Part shown: piece after piece, positions 37,116 to 45,350 of the stretch
Position numbering within the stretch: position 1 is the stretch's first letter
Layout of the letters: each line of letters opens with the position of its first letter
Origin: an uncultured Cohaesibacter sp.
GTDB lineage: Bacteria > Pseudomonadota > Alphaproteobacteria > Rhizobiales > Cohaesibacteraceae
Reading direction: 5' to 3'
Assembly (NCBI RefSeq): GCF_963682185.1
Contig: NZ_OY821667.1
Location: 1,160,109 to 1,224,108 of the forward strand
Length of the DNA: 64,000 nt
The notes under the pieces: generated by a model
What the model was told of the DNA's origin: nothing
The model's database searches: none
The model's input: the letters and a program-made list of their open reading frames with translations, nothing else
Program-made: the position numbers and the translations under genes

Positions 37116-37664
37116 ATGTCTAACATCAACGTCATTCTCGTCGATGAGAACGACACAGAAATTGGAGAAATGGACAAGCTTGCAGCGCACCTCAATCAAG
37201 GCACGCTCCATCGTGCCTTCTCCTTACACGTAAAGAATTCTCAGGGCCTCATTCTGTTGCAGCGCCGTTCCGAGAAAAAGCTGCTATGGCCGCGCTATTG
37301 GTCGAATTCCTGCTGCAGTCACCCCCTTTCCGGTGAGGGGATTGAGGCAGCAGGACAGAGACGGCTGTTCGAAGAGCTAGGCATGCATGGGAAATGCGAG
37401 CGGCTCTATAGTTTTCTTTATCGTGAAGCCTATAAAAATGTCGGCGTGGAACATGAACTCTGTCATGTTCTTCTCAGCGTGTCCGATAGCCGTCCAGCAA
37501 TCAATTATGACGAAGTGGAAGAATATAGATGGCTGACCATTGAGGAAATCGATACTATGCTCGAGGAAAATCCATCTGCGTTCACTCCATGGTTCATCAT
37601 GGAATGGTCGCACCTAAAGGCATATTTTCCAGAAAAATTGACCAGCCCACTTTTCCCGAGTTAA
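37116..37664 (+). CDS. idi: Isopentenyl-diphosphate delta-isomerase, type I (Nudix fold)
   Basis: Interconverts IPP and DMAPP in the cytoplasm. The 182-residue protein has the catalytic Cys67 within SNSCCSHP, metal-binding His25, His32 and His69, the Nudix-like REL/FEELG segment (SGEGIEAAGQRRLFEELG) and the acidic pair Glu112/Glu114 in VEHELC. This agrees with E. coli Idi numbering around Cys67. The start at 37116 has AAGGAAAATGGATC upstream. Bacteria with the MEP pathway do not need Idi, so its place beside ubiD-ubiX suggests a job in supplying the prenyl donor for prenyl-FMN. Confidence 0.9.
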   Translation: MSNINVILVDENDTEIGEMDKLAAHLNQGTLHRAFSLHVKNSQGLILLQRRSEKKLLWPRYWSNSCCSHPLSGEGIEAAGQRRLFEELGMHGKCERLYSFLYREAYKNVGVEHELCHVLLSVSDSRPAINYDEVEEYRWLTIEEIDTMLEENPSAFTPWFIMEWSHLKAYFPEKLTSPLFPS

Positions 37665-37675
37665 TTCTGATAGTT

Positions 37676-38104
37676 TCATTCTTGCCGGGTCCATGTGAGT
37701 TTTTTGCCGAAGCCAAGAGTATTGTCGGTAAATTTCACATAATCCAGCGAAATCCCCCACAAGGGAGAAGAATGGGCAAGAGCGATGGGAAAAGAGCGGG
37801 TATAGCATCGAAAGGCGCGCTTTTTCTCCTCGCCTTTCAAGAGCTTGACAGTTCCAGTGAACTGCACGCCACGAAGCTTGGAAACATTGGATTCCTGCCC
37901 TGAAATGGTACCTGCCACCCTGTCATTAGCAGTCCATTCCTGCACATGTCGAGTTGAGTGATCGCTCATTACGAATAAGCAAAATCCATCAGAATCAAAA
38001 ACATAAAACAAATTTGCCGCCCACAAAGATGCGCTATTTAAAGTAGAAATGCTGGATACGTGATTATTTTTAATAAATAACCATATTTTTTCTTCTAACT
38101 TCAT
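37676..38104 (-). CDS. YhbP-like (UPF0306) pyridoxamine-phosphate-oxidase-fold protein
   Basis: A 142-residue split-barrel protein. It matches E. coli YhbP closely in several places as I recall that sequence: SLWAANLFYVFD, AGTISGQESNVSKLRGVQF, and the C-terminal KFTDNTLGFGKK. The fold usually binds a flavin. Function is unknown. E. coli yhbP lies near the ubiT-ubiU-ubiV genes of oxygen-independent ubiquinone synthesis, and here it is convergent with idi in a UbiD/UbiX locus, so a link to flavin or isoprenoid-quinone chemistry is worth noting. Confidence 0.82.
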   Translation of the reverse strand: MKLEEKIWLFIKNNHVSSISTLNSASLWAANLFYVFDSDGFCLFVMSDHSTRHVQEWTANDRVAGTISGQESNVSKLRGVQFTGTVKLLKGEEKKRAFRCYTRSFPIALAHSSPLWGISLDYVKFTDNTLGFGKKLTWTRQE

Positions 38105-38774
38105 TATGTATTCTTTCTATTATTTTATAATATATAATTATCATGAATTTTTTGATTTGTATACATAAATTTTTCTTTTTATCAAATGTAATTACTTGAT
38201 AATTATTGCTAGACAAAGAAAGCCAAACACCCGATTATCACCTAGACCATATCGCTACCAAAGTGATGAGAGATCTCTGGATGCTTATCAGTGCGCAATT
38301 GGTAAAGCGGCTCAAGCTGGTCATCGATATAGTGCTTTTGACGACAGTTTTTGGCAACGCATCAACTTTCATCAGAAGGATAAGCTCCCGATCTTCAGGG
38401 TAATGCACGTGGTACAGCTCTAGCTGAATTAGGCGAAACAGCGCTCAAACGCTCACATATTGCGATGGAAAACCCGATAATTTTGGTGAGAAATCTTTGA
38501 GCCCGAATGCAATATAGAGCAGCCCCCAAGCCCCCCTTGGTGGGTGGGTAGCCCAAATTTTATCTCAAGGCCAACGAACCTCAATAGCCAAATCTCTTTA
38601 TTGGATGGGCGTATAGCGCAGCGGGAGGGGGGGGTAAGGCGAGCCGCTAGGCTCTAGCCACTTCGTTGCATTCACATTGACCAGTGTGAACGTTGTGAAT
38701 AGAATCGAGAATAGAAAAGCTGGGCCTCCAACCTCTTAAATCAGAGAAGCCATTGTTTCTTTTAACTTATCGGA
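38105..38774. other. AT-rich intergenic region with a decayed tRNA-Val fragment
   Basis: No convincing gene is seen in these 670 bases. At 38607-38627 there is a plus-strand stretch, GGGCGTATAGCGCAGCGGGAG, that matches the first 21 bases of tRNA-Val(GAC) with one mismatch; it is followed by a G-rich tract and then CACTTCGTTG (38659-38668), which matches the anticodon-stem region. It looks like a broken tRNA copy left of the island and opposite in strand to the intact gene at 58.4 kb. Confidence 0.5.
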
Positions 38775-38829
38775 AGGAAAGGATGGTGGGCGTAACTGGG
38801 ATTGAACCAGTGACCCCTTCGATGTCAAC
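38775..38829. repeat. attL, left 55-bp direct repeat of the island
   Basis: Identical to 58415-58469 and corresponding to the T-arm, acceptor stem and anticodon-proximal 3' half of tRNA-Val(GAC) plus a few downstream bases. It marks the far junction of the integrated element. Confidence 0.9.
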
Positions 38830-38922
38830 TTTCTTCTCCCCACTCGAAACCGCAGGAAATCGACAAGCGAGAACTTCGTTTTGAACCGGCAGGGCCGACA
38901 TATTCCTGATTTGTTCCGATTT

Positions 38923-38947
38923 ACCGGTTCACGTGAACCAGCGGGAA
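38923..38947. repeat. Left copy of a 25-26-bp end repeat (candidate integrase arm site)
   Basis: Contains the palindrome GGTTCACGTGAACC followed by AGCGGGAAC. A copy with one extra base occurs at 58343-58368, in the same orientation. Both lie just inside the att repeats, as expected for arm-type integrase sites. Confidence 0.6.
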
Positions 38948-38968
38948 CTTCTTAAAACCGGGAAATCA

Positions 38969-40207
38969 TTATGGCTCCATCAAAAACCTGCTGCTAATCA
39001 CTTGCCGTGTCTCTGGCGAAACACCAAATTCTTTCGCCAGAGATGGCCATTGCAATAACGCAGCTTTGACATCAGCGATGATTTCATCTGCCCGACCTTT
39101 TGGCAGAGAGGCTTCTTCTCCCAGCTTCTTCAGATGCTCAATGCCGGGATTGCGCCCCTCCCCCATCACCATGGTGCTTTGCTCTCCTCGTGGACCGGAA
39201 GAGAAGGTCAGGTCATAGGCTGGTGACAGACGCCAATTGCCACCACTCGCCATAAGAAAGCTGAAATTCTTGGAGTGATCATCGCGATTATGAGCCAGAA
39301 CGTTGAAGACGGCCAGTCTATAGAGACTTTCAACTTCTCGAATGTCTCTTGTGAGCATTTGCGTCAAAGCGACTAGATCCTCATAATCCATCGACGGTGT
39401 TCGGAAATCTGAATGAAGCAGACCGCATGCTGTATGCATGTGGAAGCGCTGCTCACCCTCACGATCAAACCTCCGGATCCCAAAATATCCCGGTCGGCTC
39501 GCTGCCGGGAACAAATGAACATCCGGCATTGCAATGCCGGCATCCTTGGCCATCAGGGCATAAACATATTCCACAGCTCCCGCGTCGATCCCGTCTTGGC
39601 TGTTGGGGAACTTGATCAGCCAGTGGTCAAAACTGTCTGCCAAATCAGACACACCATGAATAATAGTTCTGCGATCCTGATCGACACCGAGTAGAGCCTT
39701 TGGTCTGGCTCCCGCGGAGGAGCCATTCAATGCCAGCAGATCTTCAAGGACATCTTCCGCTCGCCCTTCCAGTATCTCCTGGGCCTGATCTGCCAACGCA
39801 TCAAGACTGATGGTCCCTTCCTGCTCACCAACAGCATGATCAGGCTCATAAACCAACGCGCCGAGCGCCCGACTGCCCATATAGGCGAGGCGATCCAAAG
39901 GAGAGATTTCCTGCGGCAAGACACCATGCGATCGGGCAAAGCGATCAAACAGCAGTCTCCCCCAGCCATCCGGCAAGCTGTCGTTGAACAGACCCGGTAG
40001 ACCTTCAAAGAGAAAGGGATCGAAACTTGAAACACCACGCTTCAAGGGAAGACGCAAAGGGGAAAGCTCCTTCCCGGTATTGATGAAAGAGGCATCATAC
40101 TCGAAATAGATCCGTCCATCCCGAATGGCGAGGCGCCCAACAGAAATGGCATCCTCTCCGAAATCAAGGCCAACCTTGATCTCCCTGACTGGTTGAAAGT
40201 CGATCAT
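38969..40207 (-). CDS. hipA: HipA-type serine/threonine kinase toxin
   Basis: Toxin of a HipBA module; the E. coli enzyme phosphorylates glutamyl-tRNA synthetase and causes dormancy. The 412-residue protein has the HipA N-terminal subdomain (FNDSLPDGWGRLLFDR), the catalytic NRDDHSKNFSFL segment and the metal-binding SPAYDLTFS motif near residue 320. The DWLIKF-type ATP-binding segment (DHWLIKFPNSQ) is also present. It overlaps hipB by 4 bases (ATGA), the normal bicistronic layout. It lies just inside the left island boundary. Confidence 0.9.
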   Translation of the reverse strand: MIDFQPVREIKVGLDFGEDAISVGRLAIRDGRIYFEYDASFINTGKELSPLRLPLKRGVSSFDPFLFEGLPGLFNDSLPDGWGRLLFDRFARSHGVLPQEISPLDRLAYMGSRALGALVYEPDHAVGEQEGTISLDALADQAQEILEGRAEDVLEDLLALNGSSAGARPKALLGVDQDRRTIIHGVSDLADSFDHWLIKFPNSQDGIDAGAVEYVYALMAKDAGIAMPDVHLFPAASRPGYFGIRRFDREGEQRFHMHTACGLLHSDFRTPSMDYEDLVALTQMLTRDIREVESLYRLAVFNVLAHNRDDHSKNFSFLMASGGNWRLSPAYDLTFSSGPRGEQSTMVMGEGRNPGIEHLKKLGEEASLPKGRADEIIADVKAALLQWPSLAKEFGVSPETRQVISSRFLMEP

Positions 40208-40512
40208 TTAAGGCGCCCCCTCTTGCGTTTGAGGCCCGGTTCCGGCTTCAAGACGTCATCGATGGAAGAAAATTCTTCCGCCCGATTTTCCGTTGCCTCG
40301 ATCACCTCCTCAATCCCGCCCACGACCATCAGGAGCTTGAGAAAAGCCTCAAGCGAGATTGAGCCGGTCTGTTCAAACTTCCGCAATGTCGGCAAAGGAA
40401 CGCCCGAACGATCAGCAAGGCCGGCCTGTGTCAAATTCATACCAAGACGTCTTGCACGGACATTATCCCGCAGCTTTGACCTAGCCTTCGATGCTGTAAC
40501 AAGTGATATCAT
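40204..40512 (-). CDS. hipB: HipB-type antitoxin (XRE family)
   Basis: DNA-binding antitoxin of 102 residues that represses its own operon and neutralises HipA. A helix-turn-helix runs from about residue 15 to 60 (MNLTQAGLADRSGVPLPTLRKFEQTG in parts). The C-terminal tail is Lys/Arg-rich. I place the start at ATG 40512; no ribosome-binding site is evident. It precedes hipA on the same strand with a 4-base overlap. Confidence 0.85.
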   Translation of the reverse strand: MISLVTASKARSKLRDNVRARRLGMNLTQAGLADRSGVPLPTLRKFEQTGSISLEAFLKLLMVVGGIEEVIEATENRAEEFSSIDDVLKPEPGLKRKRGRLK

Positions 40513-40688
40513 CGTAGTATCAAACCACAAAAAATAAAATCCACTAATATAATAATATTACTTACATTACAACACAAGGCCTACTCTACCCTGAATTGGA
40601 CACATTGAAAATTCAATACCCACACCATTCGGCTCGCAGTCTCAATAGGCAGAACCGCAAGCCGAAATGGCAGAAATGGAGGAATAAA

Positions 40689-41147
40689 ATGACAGACCTG
40701 TTTATCTCTATGGGCCATGACATAAGCGTGAAAAACCTAGGCAGTGGATCATTCGAATGTCGAGAGTTGACGTCTGATGAAGTTGCTAAAGTGGTAGCCG
40801 AGACAAGAGCCAGTGGTGGTGAAGTGTCCGGTTACTACAGATTCGACTCCGATTTGTCCGATGATTGTATGAAGCAGTTCGATGAGCTGCTCCTCGCTTT
40901 TGAAGCCATCACGGGGACAAGACTGACCAGAAATGATTTCATGAGTGAGCCCGACGAAGATGGCGATCAATTCCCCAATCTCAACTATATGACAGCGGTC
41001 GATGAAACCTGCCGCATGTTGGTGGTGGGTTACTTCATCCAATTCAATCCGCCCTCAAACATGTCTCAAAAGGCCTGGAAGGAGAGTTTCATGGTCGCGC
41101 GGGATCATATGGATTTCTATCTTATCGAACAGGTGATCAAAACGTAG
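40689..41147 (+). CDS. Hypothetical protein
   Basis: A 152-residue soluble, acidic protein that I do not recognise. It begins MTDLFISMGHDISVKNLG after a good ribosome-binding site (GGAGGAATAAA), and shows mixed alpha/beta character with Asp/Glu-rich stretches (SEPDEDGDQF). No signal peptide, membrane segment or catalytic motif is visible. It is divergent from hipB and alone on its strand. As island cargo it could be an accessory, an antitoxin-like or a defence-related protein, but nothing supports a choice. Confidence 0.6.
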   Translation: MTDLFISMGHDISVKNLGSGSFECRELTSDEVAKVVAETRASGGEVSGYYRFDSDLSDDCMKQFDELLLAFEAITGTRLTRNDFMSEPDEDGDQFPNLNYMTAVDETCRMLVVGYFIQFNPPSNMSQKAWKESFMVARDHMDFYLIEQVIKT

Positions 41148-41658
41148 GCCGTGATCAGCGATGAAATCCTGACCGAAGCAGCCCAGAAACTCGTACATTT
41201 GGCGGATGATGGCGAACCAACTCACGTTGTAATGTCGACAGGGATGCCCACTCAAATGGCGTTCTTCTTTCAAGACATACCTTCCGGGGTCTGAGAAGCC
41301 TTGTAAGAAGAAATGGCGCAGCTTCTGAAACTATGAAAGCTGGTTATATGGAATGAAACGCCAATGATCTGCATCGTGTTGCTCTTCACGGGCGAATTCA
41401 CGAGCAACTCTTTCCATCGCACGGTTTCGGGGCAATTCGCCGGTGCCGGGCTTCCTGTTACCAATCTTGACAGCTGTCAAGAATGCTTCATTTGCATTGT
41501 CGGCCCGGGACTGTCATTCAGCACCAATTAGCCTAATTACAGCTTCGCGCCTCCATTGCGGCCATACCGACGCTTGTTGTCTTCCCCCGGAAGCCAGTCA
41601 TCTCGTTTCATCACTTCCCCGTTGCGCAAGATGGGAACATAATGGCGCATGCTGTGCC
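41148..41658. other. Non-coding stretch with one CTTGACAGCTGTCAAG palindrome
   Basis: About 510 bases without a believable gene. An 18-bp palindrome, TCTTGACAGCTGTCAAGA, is at 41465-41482. Its TTGACAGCTGTCAA core is shared with a site inside hsdR and close to the TCATGACAGCTGTCATGA sites around the restriction locus. Confidence 0.6.
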
Positions 41659-42181
41659 CTACGGCAGTGCCGTCCACCCAAGGTCGGCTTCGATCCTCCG
41701 CCTGTACGGGGTATCGATCTGCCTCGGCGTATGGCGGATATAGCGTTCGGCCTCGTCTTTCTTTGCACCTTCGATCCCCTGTAAGTAGGAGACGACCTGT
41801 TCAATGGTCGGGGCCACCGATTGTCCGTCGAACTGCGGGGGCAACGCCGTCCACACCACGCCTTCCACGCCACGAGCTAAGGCCCAGTCTGGTAGGCGCG
41901 GCTGCGCCCTGCGACCAGGTCGCCACCCAGTCGCTGTTCCTCGTCCCCTCGCGCACCATTAGCTGCCGTTTCGCGAGTGCCAAATCGTCCGTGGCCATAA
42001 TGGCCCAGAAGGATCGCACCTCTGGTGCTGTCGGCTCCAGCACCAGAGTTATGCGCCCGTTGTTCGACTGGCGTGTGAACTCCACCCTCAGCAGCGGCCC
42101 ATCGTCAAACCACTCTCGGCGGATAGGAAGCTCGCGTGGATCCCAGATCAACGCCCCCCATCCCAAGCACGCAATCGCCAT
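41659..42181 (-). pseudogene. Frameshifted conserved hypothetical gene
   Basis: The N-terminal part (from ATG 42181, after GAGGAGAGGGGC) reads MAIACLGWGALIWDPRELP and continues with REWFDDGPLLRVEFTRQSN, LVLEPTAPEVRSFWA. Near 41,890 the frame is lost and the rest continues in another frame (DWALARGVEGVVWTALPPQF, then QIDTPYRRRIEADLGWTALP, ending at 41659). The two halves look like one protein of about 170 residues from a conserved hypothetical family I recall with a CLGWGSLIWDPR start and an IDTPYRRxIE end. A small insertion or deletion has broken it. Function unknown. Confidence 0.65.
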
Positions 42182-42382
42182 TTCTCTTGCCCCTCTCCTC
42201 AACGCTCTTGAATCTGTCGCAGTTTCCAACCTCGCCTACCACCCAGTGACAGCGGCGGTGCCACTGCGAGCGGCAAAGTGCTACCAAAATTCCTTTGAGC
42301 TTCGTTAATTAATTTAAGATTGTCGTTGCACAAGATACACCTTATCCGCTAATTTTTCGGTCAAACAAAGGGGGAGGAAAGC

Positions 42383-45130
42383 ATGGCGGTTACGGCAGCC
42401 TTTGGCTTCGATGAAAACGCTGACCTGGAGAGCAACCTCACCAAGTTCAAAACGCATCTCGGGTTGCATGACGCGGCCCTGAGCGCACAGCTCACGACCT
42501 TCTACCCGGTCCTCCGCGATGAAACCTATACGTCCTCGATCGTTTGGGATGCTATGTTCCAAGCGATCCTTGATGCGGAAGCCGTCGCCGCACAGCAAAC
42601 CACAGCGCCCACGCCTGCGGCAACTGACGCAACCGCAGCTGCCGCCGTTCCGCCCGTTGCCGGTCCCACTGGCTGGTTTCTGGAAGGCCTGAGCATTGAG
42701 GGCTTTCGTGGCATTAACAATGAGGGCAAGCCGCTTGAATTGAAGTTCAAGTCCGACAAGGTCAACAGCGTCTCCGCCGTAAACGGCGTGGGCAAAACAT
42801 CCGTATATGATGCTATCCAATACGCGATATCCGGGCGGCTGCCGTGGTTGGAAGAACTCCCTCCGGGCGATCGTGACGGCGAGTACTACCTTAACCGATT
42901 CCATCCTGCCCAGACAGCGACTATCAAGCTCTCGCTCCGCGAAATGGCGACGAACCAGCCCTGTGAAATAGAAGTCAAACGGGATAGCTCGGGAACTCGA
43001 ACGGTATCCGCATCCGGCACTTGGGATGGCAACGCCATCCTCCAGTCCCTCAATCGTGAGTTCGTGCTGCTCGACGGGCCGACCTTCCAAAATTTCATCG
43101 CGGCCAAACCCCAGGCGCGGGGCCGCACGTTCGCAGGTCTACTGGGGCTCTCTGATTATAGCAGGATGCGCCAAGCCCTTGCGGCACTGGCAAATACGCG
43201 GGCGTTCAACAACCACTTCGGCGTGCAGACCCATGCACAAGCCCAAGCGCATGCGGAGAAAGGCGTCAGTGACGCAAGGGATGCCCTGAAACGCGACCAC
43301 CTGATCTTGACGGGCGACGAATGGGGCACGATGTCGCTCGCCGATGGCCTCACCAAGTGTTTCGCGGCATTGGAGCAGATCGGCCCGCTGACGGCACTCT
43401 GCGCAGGCAAGACGTTCCGTGAGATCGACGTGGACGTCTGTATCGAAGCCGTCAAGGCTGCCGAGGGCGGCCCGCAACGGGAGCGCCTCGGGGAATGTGT
43501 CCGACTCCGGCAGGAACTGGTCACGCTGAACGTACAGGCGCCCGATGCCGCGCGCACCAATCAGCTGGCGAATGTCGCGAAGAACCGCGAGGAGGCCGTC
43601 GCCAAGACGGCCGGCGATGTCATCCTCCAGCTGTATCAGGCAGGGGCCAAGGCTCTTGAGCTGCCTGAGTGGGAGAACGCTGGTATATGCCCGCTGTGCG
43701 ACAGTGCAGTTGCCCATGATCTTCATAACCACGTCGACAATAAACTCTCCGCATTCACCGCACTCGACGAAGCGACGCAGGCGGTGGGCCTCGAATGGAA
43801 CGAGGGGGGCTGGGCTGACCTGGCAGGACTTGAGAAGCTATTGGAGCCCGATGCCACCAAGCGCCCGATCGCTGCCCTGTCGGATACAGCGCAAAAGGGG
43901 GTGCTTACCGTGGCGCAGGCCAAGGGCCTTGCCGTCTGGCTGGGGACGTTGCGCGAGCGCGCGAGCGCGCGGGATACGGCGCTGGAGAAAGAGCAGCGTG
44001 AGCTGGAGAAGAGCCTGCCCCAGTCTTCAGTTGAGGTGACAAAAAAGGTTGAGGCGGCCCGCCGTATGCAAGAGAGCCTCGACAAACTCGACGCAGCACA
44101 GACTGACCTTGACCGGGAGAAGGTCCGCGCCGACCGCGTCTCGCGTTTGAAGACATTTCTGGACCGGGCCTCGGGCGATTTCGGGGTGGCAGAGGCTGCA
44201 ATCAGCAAGGCCCGCCTGGCCGCCGTGGAACCCGTATTCAAGACCAACTTCGCGGATATGTCGTTTTTCGGTGTCACGCCGGAGGTTGTCAAACGGGCCA
44301 ACAGCGAGGATCTTCAAATCCGCTTGCAGGAGTTCCACGGGCTGGCCGACCTGTCACCTCAGGCGCTGTTGTCGGAAAGCTACCGCAACGCCTTCGCCAT
44401 CGCGCTCTATCTTGCCGCGGCGTCACTGTACGGCGGGATGCCCAAGTTTATCGTGCTCGATGATGTGACCTCCAGCTTTGATGCTGGCCACCAGCTCTAT
44501 CTCGTGGAATTGCTCCGGAAAAGCTTTGCCCGGCCGGCCAACCCGGATGGGCTGCAGGTGATCCTGCTGAGCCACGACACAATGTTGGAAAAGCTCTTCA
44601 ACAAGCACACTGGCTCCGGCGTCTGGTGGCACCAGCGGCTCGAAGGCAACCCTCAGTTCGCGGTGCTGCCGCAAGCCGGCGCGGTGAACAAGGTCCGTGA
44701 TCTTACAATTTCAAAGTTGCAGGCCGGACAGGCTGACTTCGCCAAAGAGGGAGTCCGGCAGTATCTCGAATACCGGCTGAGCGATCTCATCAGCAAGCTG
44801 CGCATCCCCGTACCTGTGGACGTCGCCTTCAATGACAATAAGCAGCTGGCGGGAGAATTCCTCGGAGCGATCGACGCCGCGGTGAAACTCCACAAGGCGG
44901 GGGGGTCCCTCATTCTCGACCCCGCTCAGGAGGCAGGCTTGAACGCCAACATGGCGACGATCGTTGGAAACTTCACCAGTCACTGGGGAACAGGCCAGGC
45001 TCTGGCCTTCACAGCGCCGGCGCTGCTCGGCGTCATGAACGCGATCGACCAGTATTGCGACTGCTTTACTTTTGTCCCAAATCCCGGGGCTCCTAAGAGA
45101 TTATACAAATCACTTAGCCAGAAGCTGTGA
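42383..45130 (+). CDS. SMC/Rad50-like AAA ATPase with zinc-hook motif
   Basis: A 915-residue ATPase with a split ABC-type head. Residues 1-98 are a separate N-terminal domain ending in an Ala/Pro/Thr linker. Walker A is AVNGVGKTS (132-140); two coiled-coil stretches flank a CPLC motif (436-439) like the Rad50 hook; the signature-like segment LLSESYRNAFAIALYLA (662-678), Walker B FIVLDDVTSSFD (689-700) and His switch LLSHDT (728-733) complete the head. A C-terminal extension of ~175 residues follows. It is GC-richer than its neighbours and stands alone, between decayed genes and the restriction system. Such stand-alone ATPases are often phage-defence or DNA-damage proteins. I see no attached nuclease or clear partner, so the activity is unknown. 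Start after GGAGGAAAGC. Confidence 0.82.
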   Translation: MAVTAAFGFDENADLESNLTKFKTHLGLHDAALSAQLTTFYPVLRDETYTSSIVWDAMFQAILDAEAVAAQQTTAPTPAATDATAAAAVPPVAGPTGWFLEGLSIEGFRGINNEGKPLELKFKSDKVNSVSAVNGVGKTSVYDAIQYAISGRLPWLEELPPGDRDGEYYLNRFHPAQTATIKLSLREMATNQPCEIEVKRDSSGTRTVSASGTWDGNAILQSLNREFVLLDGPTFQNFIAAKPQARGRTFAGLLGLSDYSRMRQALAALANTRAFNNHFGVQTHAQAQAHAEKGVSDARDALKRDHLILTGDEWGTMSLADGLTKCFAALEQIGPLTALCAGKTFREIDVDVCIEAVKAAEGGPQRERLGECVRLRQELVTLNVQAPDAARTNQLANVAKNREEAVAKTAGDVILQLYQAGAKALELPEWENAGICPLCDSAVAHDLHNHVDNKLSAFTALDEATQAVGLEWNEGGWADLAGLEKLLEPDATKRPIAALSDTAQKGVLTVAQAKGLAVWLGTLRERASARDTALEKEQRELEKSLPQSSVEVTKKVEAARRMQESLDKLDAAQTDLDREKVRADRVSRLKTFLDRASGDFGVAEAAISKARLAAVEPVFKTNFADMSFFGVTPEVVKRANSEDLQIRLQEFHGLADLSPQALLSESYRNAFAIALYLAAASLYGGMPKFIVLDDVTSSFDAGHQLYLVELLRKSFARPANPDGLQVILLSHDTMLEKLFNKHTGSGVWWHQRLEGNPQFAVLPQAGAVNKVRDLTISKLQAGQADFAKEGVRQYLEYRLSDLISKLRIPVPVDVAFNDNKQLAGEFLGAIDAAVKLHKAGGSLILDPAQEAGLNANMATIVGNFTSHWGTGQALAFTAPALLGVMNAIDQYCDCFTFVPNPGAPKRLYKSLSQKL

Positions 45131-45145
45131 CGAGGACCATAGCGT

Positions 45146-45330
45146 CTAGTACTGGCCGTCAAACAGGTCGCCCAACGCCCGCGTCACGAAAAAGGAGAGT
45201 CGTCGGCGCGACAAATGCTCGGGCCGGTCATGGATGTGGCACCGCAGGCAGAACGCCCGGAGGTTCCGCAGGTCATTATGACCTGGTTGTCGTCAAGATG
45301 CGCCGTCACCAGATAATCGAGCGAGCACCT
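45146..45330 (-). pseudogene. HNH endonuclease C-terminal remnant
   Basis: Read on the minus strand, the fragment gives LDYLVTAHLDDN, then after a one-base loss GHNDLRNLRAFCLRCHIHD and RPEHLSRRRLS, ending in LGDLFDGQY and a TAG stop at 45146-45148. The H-N-D, C-x2-C-H and H spacing is that of McrA-like HNH nucleases. The upstream half is missing and the next upstream sequence is a 15-base G:C run. It is a decayed defence or mobile-element gene. Confidence 0.7.
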
Positions 45331-45335
45331 ATCTT

Positions 45336-45350
45336 GGGGGGGGGGGGGGG
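45336..45350. repeat. Poly-G run of 15
   Basis: Fifteen consecutive G (C on the minus strand) directly upstream of the HNH remnant's frame. Such runs change length easily, so the exact count may be wrong in the assembly. Confidence 0.8.

Noticed and set aside
38196..38423. 75-codon frame between yhbP and the island
   Set aside because: Competes with another frame of similar size, lies in AT-rich DNA, and shows no family pattern.
42383..45130. RloC-type anticodon nuclease
   Set aside because: The zinc hook and R-M neighbourhood fit, but I could not identify the Arg-Glu-His nuclease triad; kept as an ATPase of unknown activity.
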